The notes under the pieces were generated by a model that was not told where the DNA came from, made no database searches, and saw only the letters and a program-made list of their open reading frames with translations. The position numbers were made by a program, and so were the translations under genes. Below are positions 1 to 12,812 of a stretch of DNA of 64,000 nucleotides, in pieces. Each line of letters begins with the position of its first letter. Position 1 is the first letter of the stretch. Origin of the DNA: Solea solea (lineage: Eukaryota > Chordata > Actinopteri > Pleuronectiformes > Soleidae); contig NC_081141.1 in the NCBI RefSeq assembly GCF_958295425.1, positions 23,504,365-23,568,364 of the forward strand. The letters are read 5' to 3'.

Positions 1-924
1 TAGTGCAAACCTGTAAATCTAACAAATCTGCCTCCTGTGAGAAGTCTGTGTCTGACTTTGCTCGGCCTATTTACGCCACTGTATTTTAACGTTGGTGATA
101 ATGGTGTTACTTCAAGAGCTCAATATTTTCTCAGGTGGTACTTTGTTTAAGTGTTTCAATACCACTGGCGTAACCTATTTGTAGCTATATGTATACATAT
201 GTGTGTGTGTATATATAGGGTAACATTATTCCATTTTGTTTAATGCTGGTATAAGGTGTGCTCCCCCCTGTGATGGGCTGCCCGAGCTGAGCTGGCGGTT
301 CTTGGTGGACAGAACTCACCCGCATATGCTCTCATGTTTATTAAATGCAGATCTGCACAAGAGCTGTCCAAAAAGGTGGAGTCATCTGATTTAATGTGGC
401 CCCTTTTTGTTCACCGTGTCAGCTATTTAACTTTGCTACAGTGGAGGTCATCTTTGAACCTGATTCAACCTGGATGAATAGGATTTGGAGCACTCAGAAC
501 TCAGGACTCAAACACTAAAGATATGAACACAACCGTAACATCAGCACTGAGTTGATGCCGCTTGAAATAACGGTGACTGTTTTAAAGGGGCTGTACAATA
601 TATAAAATGGTATAGTACTTAAAGCACGTGCTGTAATTGAAATTCAGTATATTGGAAAAGGTTCAGCCCCTCCCCTCCCCCCACATAGTTTTAAGATTGA
701 ATCGACTCTTATTCCCCGTGTGACACTGTGTCCATGTTCTTACACATTCGTGTCTGTCTCAACATCTGTTTGATGTTTACACGTGGTTCATTTTTACATG
801 TCAGCAACAGGCGGACGAACAGAGAGTGACGGTGTGTCTGCTCGGAGCGACAGCAGAGGAAGAAGAACAAGAGATGCTTGCGCTGCAATGCATTCTAGTG
901 AGAACGCTCTCTCCCTTACCCAAC

Positions 925-1076
925 TATAATTCAAACCTTAACCCTACAACCGGGTCTTAACCCCCAAAAAGCCCTTTAAAAATGTGAGGACCAGACAAAA
1001 TGTCCTAATTTTCCCAAGATGTCCTCCTAAGGTGTACACATTTTTATGGTCCTCACAAAGCTACACATACAAGAAT
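925..1076 (-). repeat. GGTTA-rich interspersed repeat, copy A
   Basis: AACCTTAACCCTACAACC, AACCCCCAAAAAGCCCTTTA and TGTGAGGACCAGACAAAATG define a fish repeat family also seen at 22390-22645 and, in the other orientation, at 60955-61640. Confidence 0.6.
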
Positions 1077-1991
1077 AGACACACACACATACACTGAATG
1101 GTGACAGTGCTTATAGCTGGTTGGACTATCAACAGGGAGGGAGATAATGCTAATGCTGTGTCATGCCTGGGTTTCCCAATATAGAAGGGTGCTAGCAAGC
1201 TAATGCTATCTGCCTAAAATACAATAAACATTGTAAAGGTAATTACAAGCGTCTGGGTGGCTGTAGAGTTGGGTCTGTAGTCTGTTGAAAGCACTTTAAG
1301 TGTCACTTGATTCCATTTAATTGTACTCTGTTTATAACTCTGATGCATTAGCGGGCAGTGCTAGTAAAGTGGTACGGTCCAGCGTGTCTAGACCAGCCCA
1401 CTCTAACCCTGTCACATAAAAAGAGAGACACACACACACAGTCAAAGTGACAAGGCCAGACCACCAACAAAAGATCTTTTACAACCCATTACTGTGACGC
1501 TGTTGTCAGTGGTGTAGTCTATGTGATACGTGGATATAAGTTGTATTCCTACTACTAAAGGGCCAGGATTTCCATATACCCAGAGGCAATCCTAGACTCT
1601 GGGAGGCCCCAGGCCTTCATCACCCTGTACACCCCTAAATAAAAAAATAAAAAAACATGTGCAGGCTTCAACAGTGATGGGCTCATTACTGCCACCCGCA
1701 GGACAGTCTAGGATATGGCACATGTTCAGACCTTTTCTCACTGATCCACCCACCAATCAGAAGGGGCCCCAGAAGGGCTTTATTAAAAATGTACCCAGCT
1801 GGGGGCGCCCTCTTCCAAGCACTTGCCAGGTATGGCTGTCCTGTTTTAACAATTTAAAAACACACCAGGGCACATATGAACGCTGTTTTTTGACAGAACT
1901 TTCCCTCAATGTGAGTGCAAGGTGAGTGCAATGTTCTTTTTCGCTAGAAAATTTAATAAAGTGTTGATTTGTGTAGGTTATGTAATATACC

Positions 1992-2314
1992 TGTCATGCC
2001 TCGCCTTGTCTCCGCCTGCTTCTCTCTCTCTCTCTGTGTGGCATGCAATCAACTCACCTGTGTCAGGTGCACACCTGCTCCCAATCTCCTCATCAAGAGC
2101 AGCCTTCTTATTCCCTGGATCTGCAGTCACTCGTCGCCAGATGGTTGCAGTCTACTCAGGGAACTGGCCCACGTTTGTGTGCTGCTTCTGACGTTTGTCC
2201 TCACCACCATTTCGCAGCTGCACTTTTCCATTGTTCTTCATTTGTTAATAAATAGTCAACACTGCTATGTCTCCTTGCCTGCATGCTCTTGGGTCCTGAA
2301 CGCTCCCCGTCACA
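1992..2314 (+). repeat. Probable LTR-like or non-autonomous repeat
   Basis: The stretch starts TGTCATGCC and ends CCCGTCACA, so it has TG...CA ends. It has an AATAAA at about 2249 and resembles a frequent fish repeat (CACCTGCTCCCAATC, TCACTCGTCGCCAGA, GGGTCCTGAACGCTCCCC). No clear target-site duplication is seen, so its type stays open. Confidence 0.45.
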
Positions 2315-5300
2315 TAACCTCCACTGAAGCTCAGTTCCTCTCTGTTTTGTTTTGATTTTCAGTTCTGTGGTGTTTGACTAGGTGCTAAATAAGTGCTACT
2401 AGCTGCATGCGTTCTTGGTTGTGAGATGAGACAGCAAGCTGTTAATTGAAATTACATGGGTATCTGTCAATATCTCACTGTAACTTTAATCTCTATCATG
2501 GTTATTTTTACCATTTACTGCAGTATATTTCTCACATATCGGTTCTCAACTTTTTCCAAGTGGTACTATGGAGAAAATGTAGAATAATAAAGAACAGATT
2601 ATGTAATGTAATGCAAAACAAATGGATGAATAATTCATCAGTGTTGTACTACACTCCTTTTTTTTATTTATATACCTTTTTGTAGTTACTGTATTATTAT
2701 TATGAATTATGAATCTTTTCCGCTACTGTTCTGTATTTTCTGTGTGTCTACTTTTCTTTCATTGGACTGTGAGTGTGTAATGAATTCTGAAACGAATTGA
2801 ATGGAATCTAAATATTAGAGTGGAGTCTGCAGGTCCGTGTCGAGCTGGCTGCCGTGGCCACAGGAGGAGCTTTCATCCGAACATTTCCAAGGGAAGAGGC
2901 AGAGAGGAAAAGCCAAGAGAGTGAGAAAGAGGGACAGCACAAACAGAGCGAGGAGACAGAGTATAAAATTCACATGACAGGTCTGGTTATCTTGAATGCA
3001 AATGCCGGCTGTGTGTTTGCCGGAGTGACACATTGGTTCTTTTATTGATAAATTGAGGACCGCTATGCTATAATGCTACCAATATACTTTGCAGGGGCTG
3101 CTCGGCTGGTGGACGCACTCTAAAGGCATAGATGATGACAGACTGTTTAAACTGCCTCTCATTACTCTTGCATCTCTCGGCCCAGTGCGCTTACATGTTT
3201 ATGACATACACATAGTGAAAGATTCATTGTTCTGCTGGAGGATATTTAAAGTGGTATTGGGGACGGTGGCAGTTTTTGGATCACAGAGGCCCTGGAAATA
3301 TAAGGCTTTGTTTTGTTTTTGTTTGTTTTTTTATTTCCCATTTGAATTTAGGTGCAGATGAAGCATTAAAATCATTAATTGGATGGATCTTACTTATGTA
3401 GTTCTTGTCATATAAAGCAATGCTACACAGGATGAAACCAAAACAGAAGAAACAAGGAACACATCCCCACTCAACATGTATAATTAAAATATTTTGCATA
3501 TGTAGCAAAACAAATGAATAAATCTGAAATGAGGAAATGCTATCATAGATCTCACCAGAGACTAAAATACTAATGAATGAACAATTTAAAAGGTATTATT
3601 ACCTCCCTGTTTTTAATTTGTTCTAATTTTGTTTTGTTTTTTTGTATTAATTGAAGATCTAAATGTTGTTAATTTGTTTAAAAAAAATCATCAACATGTG
3701 TTTATTTGGCAGTTAAAATGTATGTTTTTGTTGAAACATAATTTGTAATGTTAATTCACTATAAGTATAAAAAAATATAAAAAAAAAGTATAAATACTGA
3801 TGAGATTGCAATGGACTAAAATGTAAGAATGGATAAATGAACAAAATAATGTGTCAGAACGCGAGCTAACGTTTTGAAAAATAAACTAAAACATGACAGC
3901 ACATGCAAATAATAATAATTAATTGCTGTTAAGTAGACTCAAATTCATTTATAAACACACTGAATATAAGGTTTCACTTCATAAAGTGAAGTTCAAATAA
4001 AAGAAATAAGTACTTGCACAGTTAAAGGGCACATAAATAAAAACAAATCTGTGATTTCTGTCTATTTAATTCAAAATGTGCTTTATCCGACGGCAGTCTT
4101 CTCGTAGTGTCGCCTATACATACGTTTTGTTTAATAAGAAAATGATATAGCCTCGCTACACGTTCCTCATCTAATCTCACGCAACTTCAACTGTCAAAAA
4201 CATCAGAGTAAATTCATACAAGACCCTGAAAGGTGTTGGAAATACATTATGGAAATGTATTCAGTCCATACCTCTGTGTTGAAGGGGGCCAATATAGGAG
4301 CTTCTTTGTGCATTCTCTCTTTCTCTCTGTGGACTTGTACGAGTTGCATATAACCTGATGTGAGTGTCTTCCAGGCTTGTAATCATATTTACGCAGACTG
4401 CACATATTCCTGTATGAGACCCAGTCACCGGGGGAAGGAATTTCAAGGCCAAAACATCAACGTTATAATGCAAAGTCCAGAGGTGTGTGCAAGTCAACAA
4501 GTATTCAGAAAATAATGATTTACATTGGAAATTCCGAGTCACACTTCTTTTGCTGCATATCTCGGGCAGATTCACACTTCATTGCATCTCTTTCCTCTTT
4601 TTCCCCTCATTTGCTGATGAGCAAGTGGGTGTTTCCCCCCTCGCTGAGTGTGCTGCAGGGGCCAGCACGACGTCTCGGTACCAGCCGATCCAATTAGAAA
4701 ATTACTCCGCACATGAAATACTGTACACCAGTGCTTCATCAATTACCGTAAAACGGAATTTTTAGCTGCTCCAGCAAATCTGTAGTGACTGCGGCGGCAG
4801 CGGCGGCCTTATTTATTTCTTGGCGTCAACAGTTGTTCTGTGACCAACTGCAAATAATGTTAATGAATTATAAATATTTCAGTGTGCTGCACAACCAGAG
4901 GCGGAGGGGGAAATGTGTAGGTGTGGACTTGTTGGGGATGAAGTGACCGGTTCTGTGGATCACTCATCATGATCAAACAGTATTGATCATGATTAAAACA
5001 AACATTAGAGTAATAGACAGTGTATTTGTCAGTATCAGCAGCTAATAAACTTGAAAGTGTAAGTGATTCAACATTTCATTTGCAGGTAGTTCCTGATTAT
5101 TATTTTCTTTCCACAGCACAGATATTTTGACACGTTTTAGCAGGGAGAAGGTGTTGCTGACAATATTAACAATGGCAGCTCTGTTCAGAGGAAGTCAGGG
5201 TAGTGTAACAGTGGGTGGTTTTTTTTTTTCTTCAAAAAAGTCCTGAATGGAAAAACATAAAATAAAATCTTGAAATATTACCATAAAAGTCCAATCTGTT

Positions 5301-5374
5301 AAAATGTGGATACAATGATTTATCAACAGGAGTCTCAGTTGTTTTCCAGATGATACGCAATTCAGAAATGTAAC

Positions 5375-5378
<4 letters not shown>

Positions 5379-5433
<55 letters not shown>
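5379..5433. repeat. AT microsatellite
   Basis: A 55 bp uninterrupted AT run, then AAATAAATAAA. Confidence 0.95.
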
Positions 5434-5444
<11 letters not shown>

Positions 5445-5679
5445 AAAGAGTAATGTGAGAGGAAGATAAATAATTGTTGTTAATACTTTATGGAGATTAT
5501 TGGATTAAATAAATTGTACATCTTCCCATCCTGTTTTGGAAATGTAAATGAAATCATTGTGTTGTTATCTTTGATTGTCCACATTGGAATTATTATTGTT
5601 TGTTGTTGCTTATTTAATTTATAGTGTAGTAGTACAGTATAGTAGTAGTATATTACTACTACGATATTGTAATCTGAGA

Positions 5680-6226
5680 ATACAGGACAGGTGGAAGAGA
5701 GTTTGGAGGCTGGAGAGAAGGGGAATGAAGGTCAGTATAGGAGCGAGAATGTGTGTGTGTGTGAGTGACAGGTGGTGGTACGGTGAAGATGCAAGAAGTA
5801 GAGGTATAGACAAAGTGGATGAGTTTAAATGCCTGCGGTCAACTATTCAAGCAATGGACAGAAGAAGAAGAGAGTGCAGGCAGGGTGGCGTGGGTGGAGA
5901 TGAGCTGATGTGTGACAGAAGGACGGCAGCAGAAGTGAAAGGGAAGGTCTACAAGATGGTAGTGAGACCTGCTTAGATTTGTCGCTTGGAGACAGTGGCA
6001 GGAGGAGTAGATGGAGCTGAAGATGTTGAGATTTTTTTGTTGGGAGTGACCAGGATGGACAGGATTGGAAATGAGATGGTTTGGAGGAGAAGAGGAAGAC
6101 CACAGAGAAGGTTCATGGGTATTTTGAAGGAGAACATGAGGACAGTTGGTGTATTAGAAGACGAAATGGAGGCGGATGATCCACTGTGGCGACTCCTAAA
6201 CGGAGAAGTCAAAAGAAGAAGTGTAC
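5680..6226 (+). pseudogene. Non-LTR retrotransposon 3' remnant (probably RTE-like reverse transcriptase C-terminus)
   Basis: The frame reads KVDEFKCLRSTIQ, CDRRTAAEVKGKVYKMVVRPA, then TAG (5974-5976), LETVA, LGVTRMDRIGNE, RRRGRPQRRFM and ending DDPLWRLLNGE. These are characteristic blocks of the region after the catalytic domain of RTE-type LINE proteins that are abundant in fish. Compared with intact relatives, the part between RMDRI and RRGRP is deleted and there is one in-frame stop. The 3' end shows the family's GTGGCGACTCCTAAACGG and purine-rich AAAAGAAGAAG ending. It is a dead 5'-truncated copy. The clade is from memory of the protein pattern. Confidence 0.75.
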
Positions 6227-6963
6227 AATCACCTAATTGTATGAATTGTTGTTTTCCAATACCCCCAAAATGAGACGTTTATATATATCAAGTGATTCAA
6301 GCAGAATCACTTCTATACTGATATACTAACAACCAACAATGGACACTGTGGTAACTGATGGCGACATTAACGTTCTCCAACACTCTGAGGGGAAGTGTGA
6401 GGGATATTCAGCTGCAACAAGTGACTCCGCCAATAATTGCCTAATTTTACACACTGTAGTTAAAGTTTTGTGCTTCATGAAGGTGGAAAATACAAATACC
6501 TGCAAAGGAAATAGATTCAGCAAATAAAGGATTTGCATTTAGAAATCACCAGCTACCTCATTTCATTCTGGGGGGAAAATGGTGGAAACACAGCAGACCA
6601 CAAAAGTCATGGAGTGACAAAAACATTTCTTTCATACATAATAATCTTTATTTATGTAGACTTACCCGAAGCAAACATACAAAGTGCTTTTGACTGGGAA
6701 AAAGGCATCAAATTAAAACTAATAAATAGTAACTAATAGAAAAGAAAAGAATGAAAACACTAAAAACTAAAACATGAGCACGACCAACTGTGATGGGAAG
6801 TGATAGAAAAGTAGTTAGTAAAAATGTAGAAATGCAGAGTTCCAGAGCCTCTGAGTGCAAGAGGAAAACATAACTACAACAATAGATGATAGATAGATCA
6901 TCTACTGTGAGGATTTTTATCCTCCTCCCTCATTGAGCCAGGCTGTCACATGTTTGTCCATTG

Positions 6964-7067
6964 TCACGGTGGATTTGTGGTTAGCACTGTTGCCTCACAG
7001 CAAGAAAGTGCTGGGTTCGATTTCCTGCATGGTCTGGGACTTTTCTGTGTGGAGCTTGCATGTTCTA
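6964..7067 (+). repeat. tRNA-headed SINE fragment
   Basis: CACGGTGGATTTGTGGTTAG, then GCCTCACAGCAAGAAAGTGC and GGGTTCGATTTCCTGCATGG, has an A-box-like TGGTTAGCACTG and a B-box-like GGTTCGATT, followed by TTCTGTGTGGAGCTTGCATG. This is the head of a very common fish SINE. It is not a working tRNA gene: the arms do not pair properly. Confidence 0.65.
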
Positions 7068-7316
7068 TCAAACCTCCATCTTCACCTTCCTCACTTTTTG
7101 TTTTTCCCCACTCTGCACCATGAAAGGCGATAAACAGTTATAAAGAATATAGACATTTAATTTAGACGTTATTATGGTAGATAAAACACTGTAAAACACA
7201 ACGCTGAAGTTAAATTCAGATCAAAAACTCAGGTTTAAGAGCGAACAGATTTATTTAGGGGGAAAAGGGAAACATCATAGAGCTCAGTGCAATGAGAGCA
7301 ACACTGGGAATCTCAG

Positions 7317-7318
<2 letters not shown>

Positions 7319-7347
<29 letters not shown>
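7319..7347. repeat. TG microsatellite
   Basis: A 29 bp TG run a little upstream of the minisatellite. Confidence 0.9.
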
Positions 7348-7351
<4 letters not shown>

Positions 7352-7454
7352 AGCCTTACCTAAGGATGTGTTGAAACTTGTATTTTTAGGTCTTTGCCCA
7401 AGGCCATTGTACTTCTCTGAGTCTGTGTACTTTATGTATGCATTGGGGGATAGA

Positions 7455-7532
7455 AAGAGAGAGAGAGAGAGAGGACGAGAGGGAGAGAGAGAGAGAGAAG
7501 GGGGGCAGAAAATAAGGGGATGGGATGGCAGC

Positions 7533-7564
<32 letters not shown>

Positions 7565-7726
7565 AGGGGGGCAGAAAATAAGGGGATGGGATGGCAGCGA
7601 GAGAGACAGAGAGAGAGAGAGAGAGTGAAGGGGGGCAGAAAATAAGGGGATGGGATGGCAGCGAGAGAGACAGAGAGAGAGAGAGAGAGTGAAGGGGGGC
7701 AGAAAATAAGGGGATGGGATGGCAGC

Positions 7727-7757
<31 letters not shown>

Positions 7758-7820
7758 TGAAGGGGGGCAGAAAATAAGGGGATGGGATGGCAGCGAGAGA
7801 GACAGAGAGAGAGAGTGTGT
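7455..7820. repeat. Minisatellite (VNTR), five copies of a 64-68 bp unit
   Basis: The block AAGGGGGGCAGAAAATAAGG starts at 7498, 7564, 7628, 7692 and 7760, each followed by GGATGGGATGGCAGCGAGAG and a GA run of changing length. Steps are 66, 64, 64 and 68 bp, so length differences come from GA slippage. The near identity of units points to recent expansion. Confidence 0.85.
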
Positions 7821-8266
7821 GTAAGGGAGTACCTGAAGCTGGGATAGATGAATGGAGGAAAGAAGAAGTGGTGTTGAAACCCCGTCCACCTCCAGCCCAG
7901 CTCCCTGTCTCCCTCCCTTTCAGAGGTGAGAGCCAGGTTTGTATTCTGAATGAGCGTATCGGCTGAACCACACTCCACAGCCGACTAACCCAAACCCCAC
8001 AGGACCCTCTGGGCCTCCAGCAGCAGTGGACAGACGTGCTGAACAAACCCAATGTCAGGTCGAAACACATCCTCTTACAACCACACATCAACCAGGGCTA
8101 CACATGAGAGGGGGGGGGGGCTGAGAGGGGAGTGCAGGAAGGAAAAGATAGAGTAACGAGAAAATAACTAGAGAGTTGGTGAAATGGAGGGGAAATGAAA
8201 GGGGATGGGGGGCTGATGTCTTTTCAGATAGTAATGAGAAGGGGGAGGCCTAGTTTCACTGTTCAG

Positions 8267-8267
<1 letters not shown>

Positions 8268-8303
<36 letters not shown>
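8268..8303. repeat. TG microsatellite
   Basis: A 36 bp TG run. A CA run of similar length on the same strand follows at 8470-8502, so the two could pair as an inverted repeat. Confidence 0.9.
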
Positions 8304-8305
<2 letters not shown>

Positions 8306-8469
8306 TGTTGTGATAGTGCAAAGAGAGAGAGAGGGAGCAAAAAGGGAGATAGATATGGAGAGAAAAGTGAGAAATCACAAACTCCGCTGAAGATTTTCTT
8401 CTTCACCAAGTCAGTCTTTTTGTGTTTTCTTTCTCCAACTACAGCAGTTTCCACTCGAATACTGATACA

Positions 8470-8471
8470 GC

Positions 8472-8502
<31 letters not shown>
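8470..8502. repeat. CA microsatellite
   Basis: CA repeat interrupted once by AA (near 8491). Confidence 0.9.
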
Positions 8503-8573
8503 TGTACACACAGTGTACAGTACGTGCAGCCAGTGCTACAACTGAGAATAAGTTTCTGAGGATGGAACTAAAG

Positions 8574-8868
8574 CTGTGTTTCCATCATGGCGCGGTATGG
8601 TGTGGAATGGTAAAACCCGGGTTCAGGCTTGTGTTTTCACTGAGAACAGTACCTTTATTTGGTAGCTGGGTGTGGGCGATGGCAGCGTCAGCGGGATACA
8701 TAGCGTGACGTCAACAATGGAGGACATTTGTAGCTTTTGGTGAGAATAGACTGCTGCGTTTGAAGAAACCAATCACCAAATCAGCTGAATTTTACTCAGG
8801 TACCCCAAGGGAAGCGTGTCAAAAAGAATGGGGCCGGTTAATTTGGTACTATTCCTAATGGAAACGCA
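8574..8868. mobile_element. hAT-like MITE
   Basis: The ends CTGTGTTTCCATCATGG and CCTAATGGAAACGCA are imperfect inverted repeats. The interior has GGTACC and CAGTACC motifs typical of the fish MITEs that begin GCGTTTCCATTA. No gene is present. Confidence 0.55.
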
Positions 8869-9589
8869 AAAAAATATGCACCGTAGTGTACCAACTCTAC
8901 CAAACTGTTCAACTCAACAATTCTGGTACCAGAAAAGTACATTTCAGCAGTAGACTGCAATAAACCACAGCTAGAATAGAATATTTCAGAAGTTCTCTCT
9001 GTTCTGTCCAACATATTAAATGTCTCCACCAGAAGTTTTGACCAAAAAGTCCATGCGGTCAAAAGCTGAAAAACTTAGCTTAGCTTCTATTTGCAGCAGC
9101 ATTTGCTCTGTACATGTGGTTACAAAGCACCTGTAAATCTGGTTAATTAACATGTCGGATGTAGTTTAATTGCCATGAAAATGAGAGAATGTCCTGTAAT
9201 TAATCACAATTAACCACATGCTCTCATCTTTATTATGTTGTTTTATTGAGTTATTCCTAATAATAAGTCAATTTTGCTATTACAAAAAAAATGCCCTTTT
9301 CCCACTGACCGAAAACCCAGTTTAATCCCAGACTTTACCCGGCAACAAGAAATACTATTTTCTGGTTGGCTGATAGTTTGCTAATATAACACAGCTGTAT
9401 GAATGAACTACGCCTAGCAATCTGCCTTTGTATCATCCATTTGTAGATTACTAATTTATGTGCGGTGAGTTTCATCACTTCTCAGCATGACTAATGTCAT
9501 GGTGGGTGTGAACTTATTGAAAGGCGTGTGTCTCGCGAGAGCTCTGGTGTTACTCACATTTCTAGTAGCTTTACTTGAGTTAATTAAAG

Positions 9590-10060
9590 TGGAACTTTGC
9601 CTTCTTCCCCGCACAGTTTCGGAGAACATATTTCTTACAACACCACCGTAAACATCCATCCATCCATCCATCCGCTGTCTTCCACTTTATCCTCACTGTT
9701 GTAAAAACGCACCGCTTCCATCCTACATCACCAGGATGTGCATTTGTTTTAAACGGAGCAATGAGCCATGTCCAATCTCGCCGTTCAAAAAAAGCCGGTC
9801 CAATGTTTACTCTTGTCGTCTCCTCTTCCTCGCTTCCTCCGACAATTGTTTTTTCCCGCTTGTTTTTTGCCGGCTCTGCCATGATGAACTTGGCGGCTTG
9901 GGCGTGTTGTCAGTGTCAGAAATGATTCTTGCGAGACCCAAGACTTCATGAGACCTCCGGATTCTGAGGACTCCGGGTCAGCACCCCTGATCTTGCAATG
10001 CTGGTTTTCCGCTAACAGACAGTAGGGGGCAGTGGAGACAGCCCCCCAATCTCCCAACAA
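9590..10060. repeat. Dispersed repeat shared with 38690-39010
   Basis: TTTATCCTCACTGTTGTAAA, TGTGCATTTG, TGCGAGACCCAAGACTTCAT and GACAGCCCCCCAATCTC match in order and spacing with blocks at 38827-38980. Neither copy has a coding frame. The family is not identified. Confidence 0.45.
9643..9712 (-). repeat. SINE/LINE tail with CCAT tandem repeat
   Basis: CATCCATCCATCCATCC followed by GCTGTCTTCCACTTTATCC is the reversed end (GGATAAAGTGGAAGAC plus GGAT repeats) of the common fish SINE/L2-type tail. The head is absent. Confidence 0.5.
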
Positions 10061-10269
10061 CAAGTCATTTAACCATCACAATGACTCCGAAGCTGTTAAA
10101 TTAGGGTACAAATCCTGCATAGTTCCGCTTTAATCATGGATATATCCCACTAATTTTAGTGACATAAGTGGCTTACGTGACCCTAAAAGTGCTGTGTGTT
10201 TTTCAGACTAACTGAAAGATTTCAGTCTAATAAGCTCCTGGCTTACTGGCTGTAGCTTCATATTTAATG

Positions 10270-10270
<1 letters not shown>

Positions 10271-10300
<30 letters not shown>

Positions 10301-10301
10301 C
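10271..10301. repeat. GA microsatellite
   Basis: About 31 bp of AG repeat. Confidence 0.9.
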
Positions 10302-11941
10302 TATTAATCTTTTACAATAACACTCAGCAAGAATGCCAATAAGTGTATTTCCTAATTTGCTGAACTCTTCCTTTAAGTGAAAACAGCATCAGTGAGATGC
10401 CAGATTCATAATGAGATCCGATCAGAGTTGAACGCATCTCTGGAAATCCACACATCTTCTTCTCTTAAATGAATGACGATTTTCCATCCCCGCCAATGAC
10501 GACTGCTCCGCTTTCATAAAGACATCACCGGAGACTCTGAGAGATGGAAAAAAAAAATCTCAGAGACATTTAGACAACGCGCGCAGAGTGAGAGGGTAAA
10601 CATTTTGTGGAAAAAGGAGGGAGGAGGGGTGATTAATTGAGGGGGGGGTCAAGTACACTGAAAGAGAAGACGCCTGCTTGTTGATGCGCGCTGCTAATGG
10701 GGAAAGACAATAAGAAGATAATGGACGCCGAGTCCACAGAGCTGGTGATTTGCTCTCACTCCTCCAAATGCTTCCTGTCAACAGAGGCGATGTTGTTGCC
10801 CGTCTTTCAACCTACTATAAAAGTCAGACTCCTTCTATTTTACCTCTTTCTTTCTTCTTTTTTTTACGTCAGTGAAGGCCACAGTATAGAAGAATCCTGT
10901 CATACTCTCATTCATTTACTGATATAAATGATTCATTTGAGAGGAGCTGGTCTTTAGAAATGCAGGGACGCTTCAATATCTTATGAAAGCACGTAAGCTT
11001 TGAGTCGAGAACTCCTGCTCAAGGTCCATCACTTTTTGTGAAACAAACTATATGCTGCATAATCAGATAGCAAAATTGTTGGCTTGGAATTGCATTTTTT
11101 TTTCTCTTCTGGGGTATCTTTAATCTCAGTCCACTGACACAGGGGATACTGATGCGTCTTTGGGAAAGGGATTGAAACTGTGAGTAATCCCAACATCCCA
11201 GACTACACTTTTCAAGTGACAGTGGTGGGTTTAGCACGACAGAGCCTAAAATTTAATATGATCTTTATTCCCACTCACTGTCTCTTCTCATTTTTCACCC
11301 TCACGTCAGCGAATTCCAGTAACAAGCAGGTGTATATTTGAGTTAAGTTTTTTTTAATATTGTTCTCATTCCAGAAATTATAGATGTAGAATGACAAGGC
11401 AGTCTGAAGCACTGCACCCCCCGCAGCACTCAGCTCTAATGAGTTGAAACGAAAAAAGGAGACCGACTGCTGACGTGAGTGGCTGAGCATTAGCTTGAAC
11501 CAGGCCCCACGCAGACCCACTTATCTTTAAATCACCTGTGTTCTGCAGACCGTATGGCCAATTATATTGAGCTGAACCAGGACACCAGAAACAAATCAGC
11601 GCGCCGTGTCACCCGCTGACTCCCGATCCACGGAGACTTCCCCTTATTTTATTTCTCCCGTTATCTGCTTATGGGATATAACCCATTTTTCTAGATCTGG
11701 TTTCCTCCTCGCTTGCCCACTCGGGGTCAAGCACTACTGTAATGTGGAGCATATACAGTATGTCTATTTGTGTGTGTGTGTGTGTGTGTTTGTGAGAGAG
11801 GGAGAGGCTGCTCTGGGTCATTAATAATGCTCGTCAGATATGAGTTAATTTGTGATCACCACACAGAGCAGCTGTGGATCGATACGTCTCTGCAGGACTT
11901 GTGTGAAATTCACAGCAGAATAAAACAGTGTGTAAATAAAA

Positions 11942-11943
<2 letters not shown>

Positions 11944-11980
<37 letters not shown>
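11944..11980. repeat. TG microsatellite
   Basis: A 37 bp TG run; a shorter TG run lies at 11769-11789. Confidence 0.9.
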
Positions 11981-11981
<1 letters not shown>

Positions 11982-12812
11982 CTTTATTAGTTTCAAACCA
12001 TTGACAGATGAGTTCACTCAATGCTGACTAAGACTTTTCAGCTCCACACGACACTCTCTCTCTGTGTTTCTCAGCTCATGTCACCCGGAGACGATTCTCC
12101 AAATCCTTAATTCGATTTAAATCTTTTTTTTTTCTTTCTCTCATTTTGCACAGATGGGTTTAGTCTAGTTTAGTGTTAGATCATTGGTTTTAATGTCATA
12201 ATGCCATTTGTATTGTCTGCAAGGAGTCATGAGTGATACAGCGTCCATCGTTTGTTTGCAACAAACTAAGGCCTTACTGTCAACTTGAAATACTTTATTA
12301 ACAATATAAATGCAACAGTAACCACCTTAAATCCAGAGTTTTCCACCACTGAATGAGGTCACAGGTCTAGTTATTGCTTTAGCGTGAGTTATGATGCATG
12401 TGGACGTGTCCTGTGCTATGCTACACGCACATAACATAGTTTACACACCGTGGTTTTCTTGTCAATGACAAAACTCCTGGGGAGCAGTCAAATATTTGCA
12501 CAATATTTTGTTTCAGAGAAGTCGGCGGAGTTTGAGCGATGTGTCGCCCAAATCGGGAGTTGCCGTGGTTACTATTAGTTGGCAGCAGCTTTGTGTTAGC
12601 GGGAGGCTACAACCACAACACTCTGTTGTTTTCTCCTCTGGCTTGTCTGCAGGACGTCACACTGGGGGCGTGGTTAAATCCCAGATTCCGCCTTTGCTTT
12701 CGGAGGTCGAGATCGCAACGTTGTTCAGATCAATATTCGATATACACCGAGCGTCTGGTTAAAACACAAAGAAGCGCCCACGAAAGGTTCCTGAAGTGAA
12801 TTATTCTGCTCA

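Larger units (their letters stand above)
1..5679. other. Intergenic, gene-poor
   Basis: AT-rich sequence with repeat copy A (925-1076), the LTR-like repeat (1992-2314), short CA/TG runs near 195-215 and 1080-1095, and an AT microsatellite at 5379. Open frames here are short, lack splice or homology support, and are not called. Confidence 0.6.
6227..8573. other. Intergenic, simple-repeat-rich
   Basis: It contains a SINE fragment (6964-7067), a TTTATTTATGTAGAC to CAAAGTGCTTTTGAC fish repeat piece (about 6640-6720), TG/CA runs and the GA-rich minisatellite. No gene is seen. Confidence 0.6.

Noticed and set aside
6964..7040. Possible tRNA gene (A-box and B-box like motifs)
   Set aside because: The motifs belong to a SINE head. 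The acceptor and anticodon arms do not pair and the tail matches other SINE copies.
7313..8091. Long minus-strand open frames of Ser/Leu/Pro repeats
   Set aside because: They are produced by the GA-rich minisatellite. Units are not multiples of three and all three frames are open, so there is no coding signal.
9736..9951. Open frames on both strands near 9580-10063
   Set aside because: They fall in a dispersed repeat that also occurs at 38690, with no conserved protein between copies.
12496..12799. Two overlapping plus-strand open frames before a SINE
   Set aside because: No domain is recognisable and the two frames are equally open. The neighbouring SINE suggests repeat-derived DNA.
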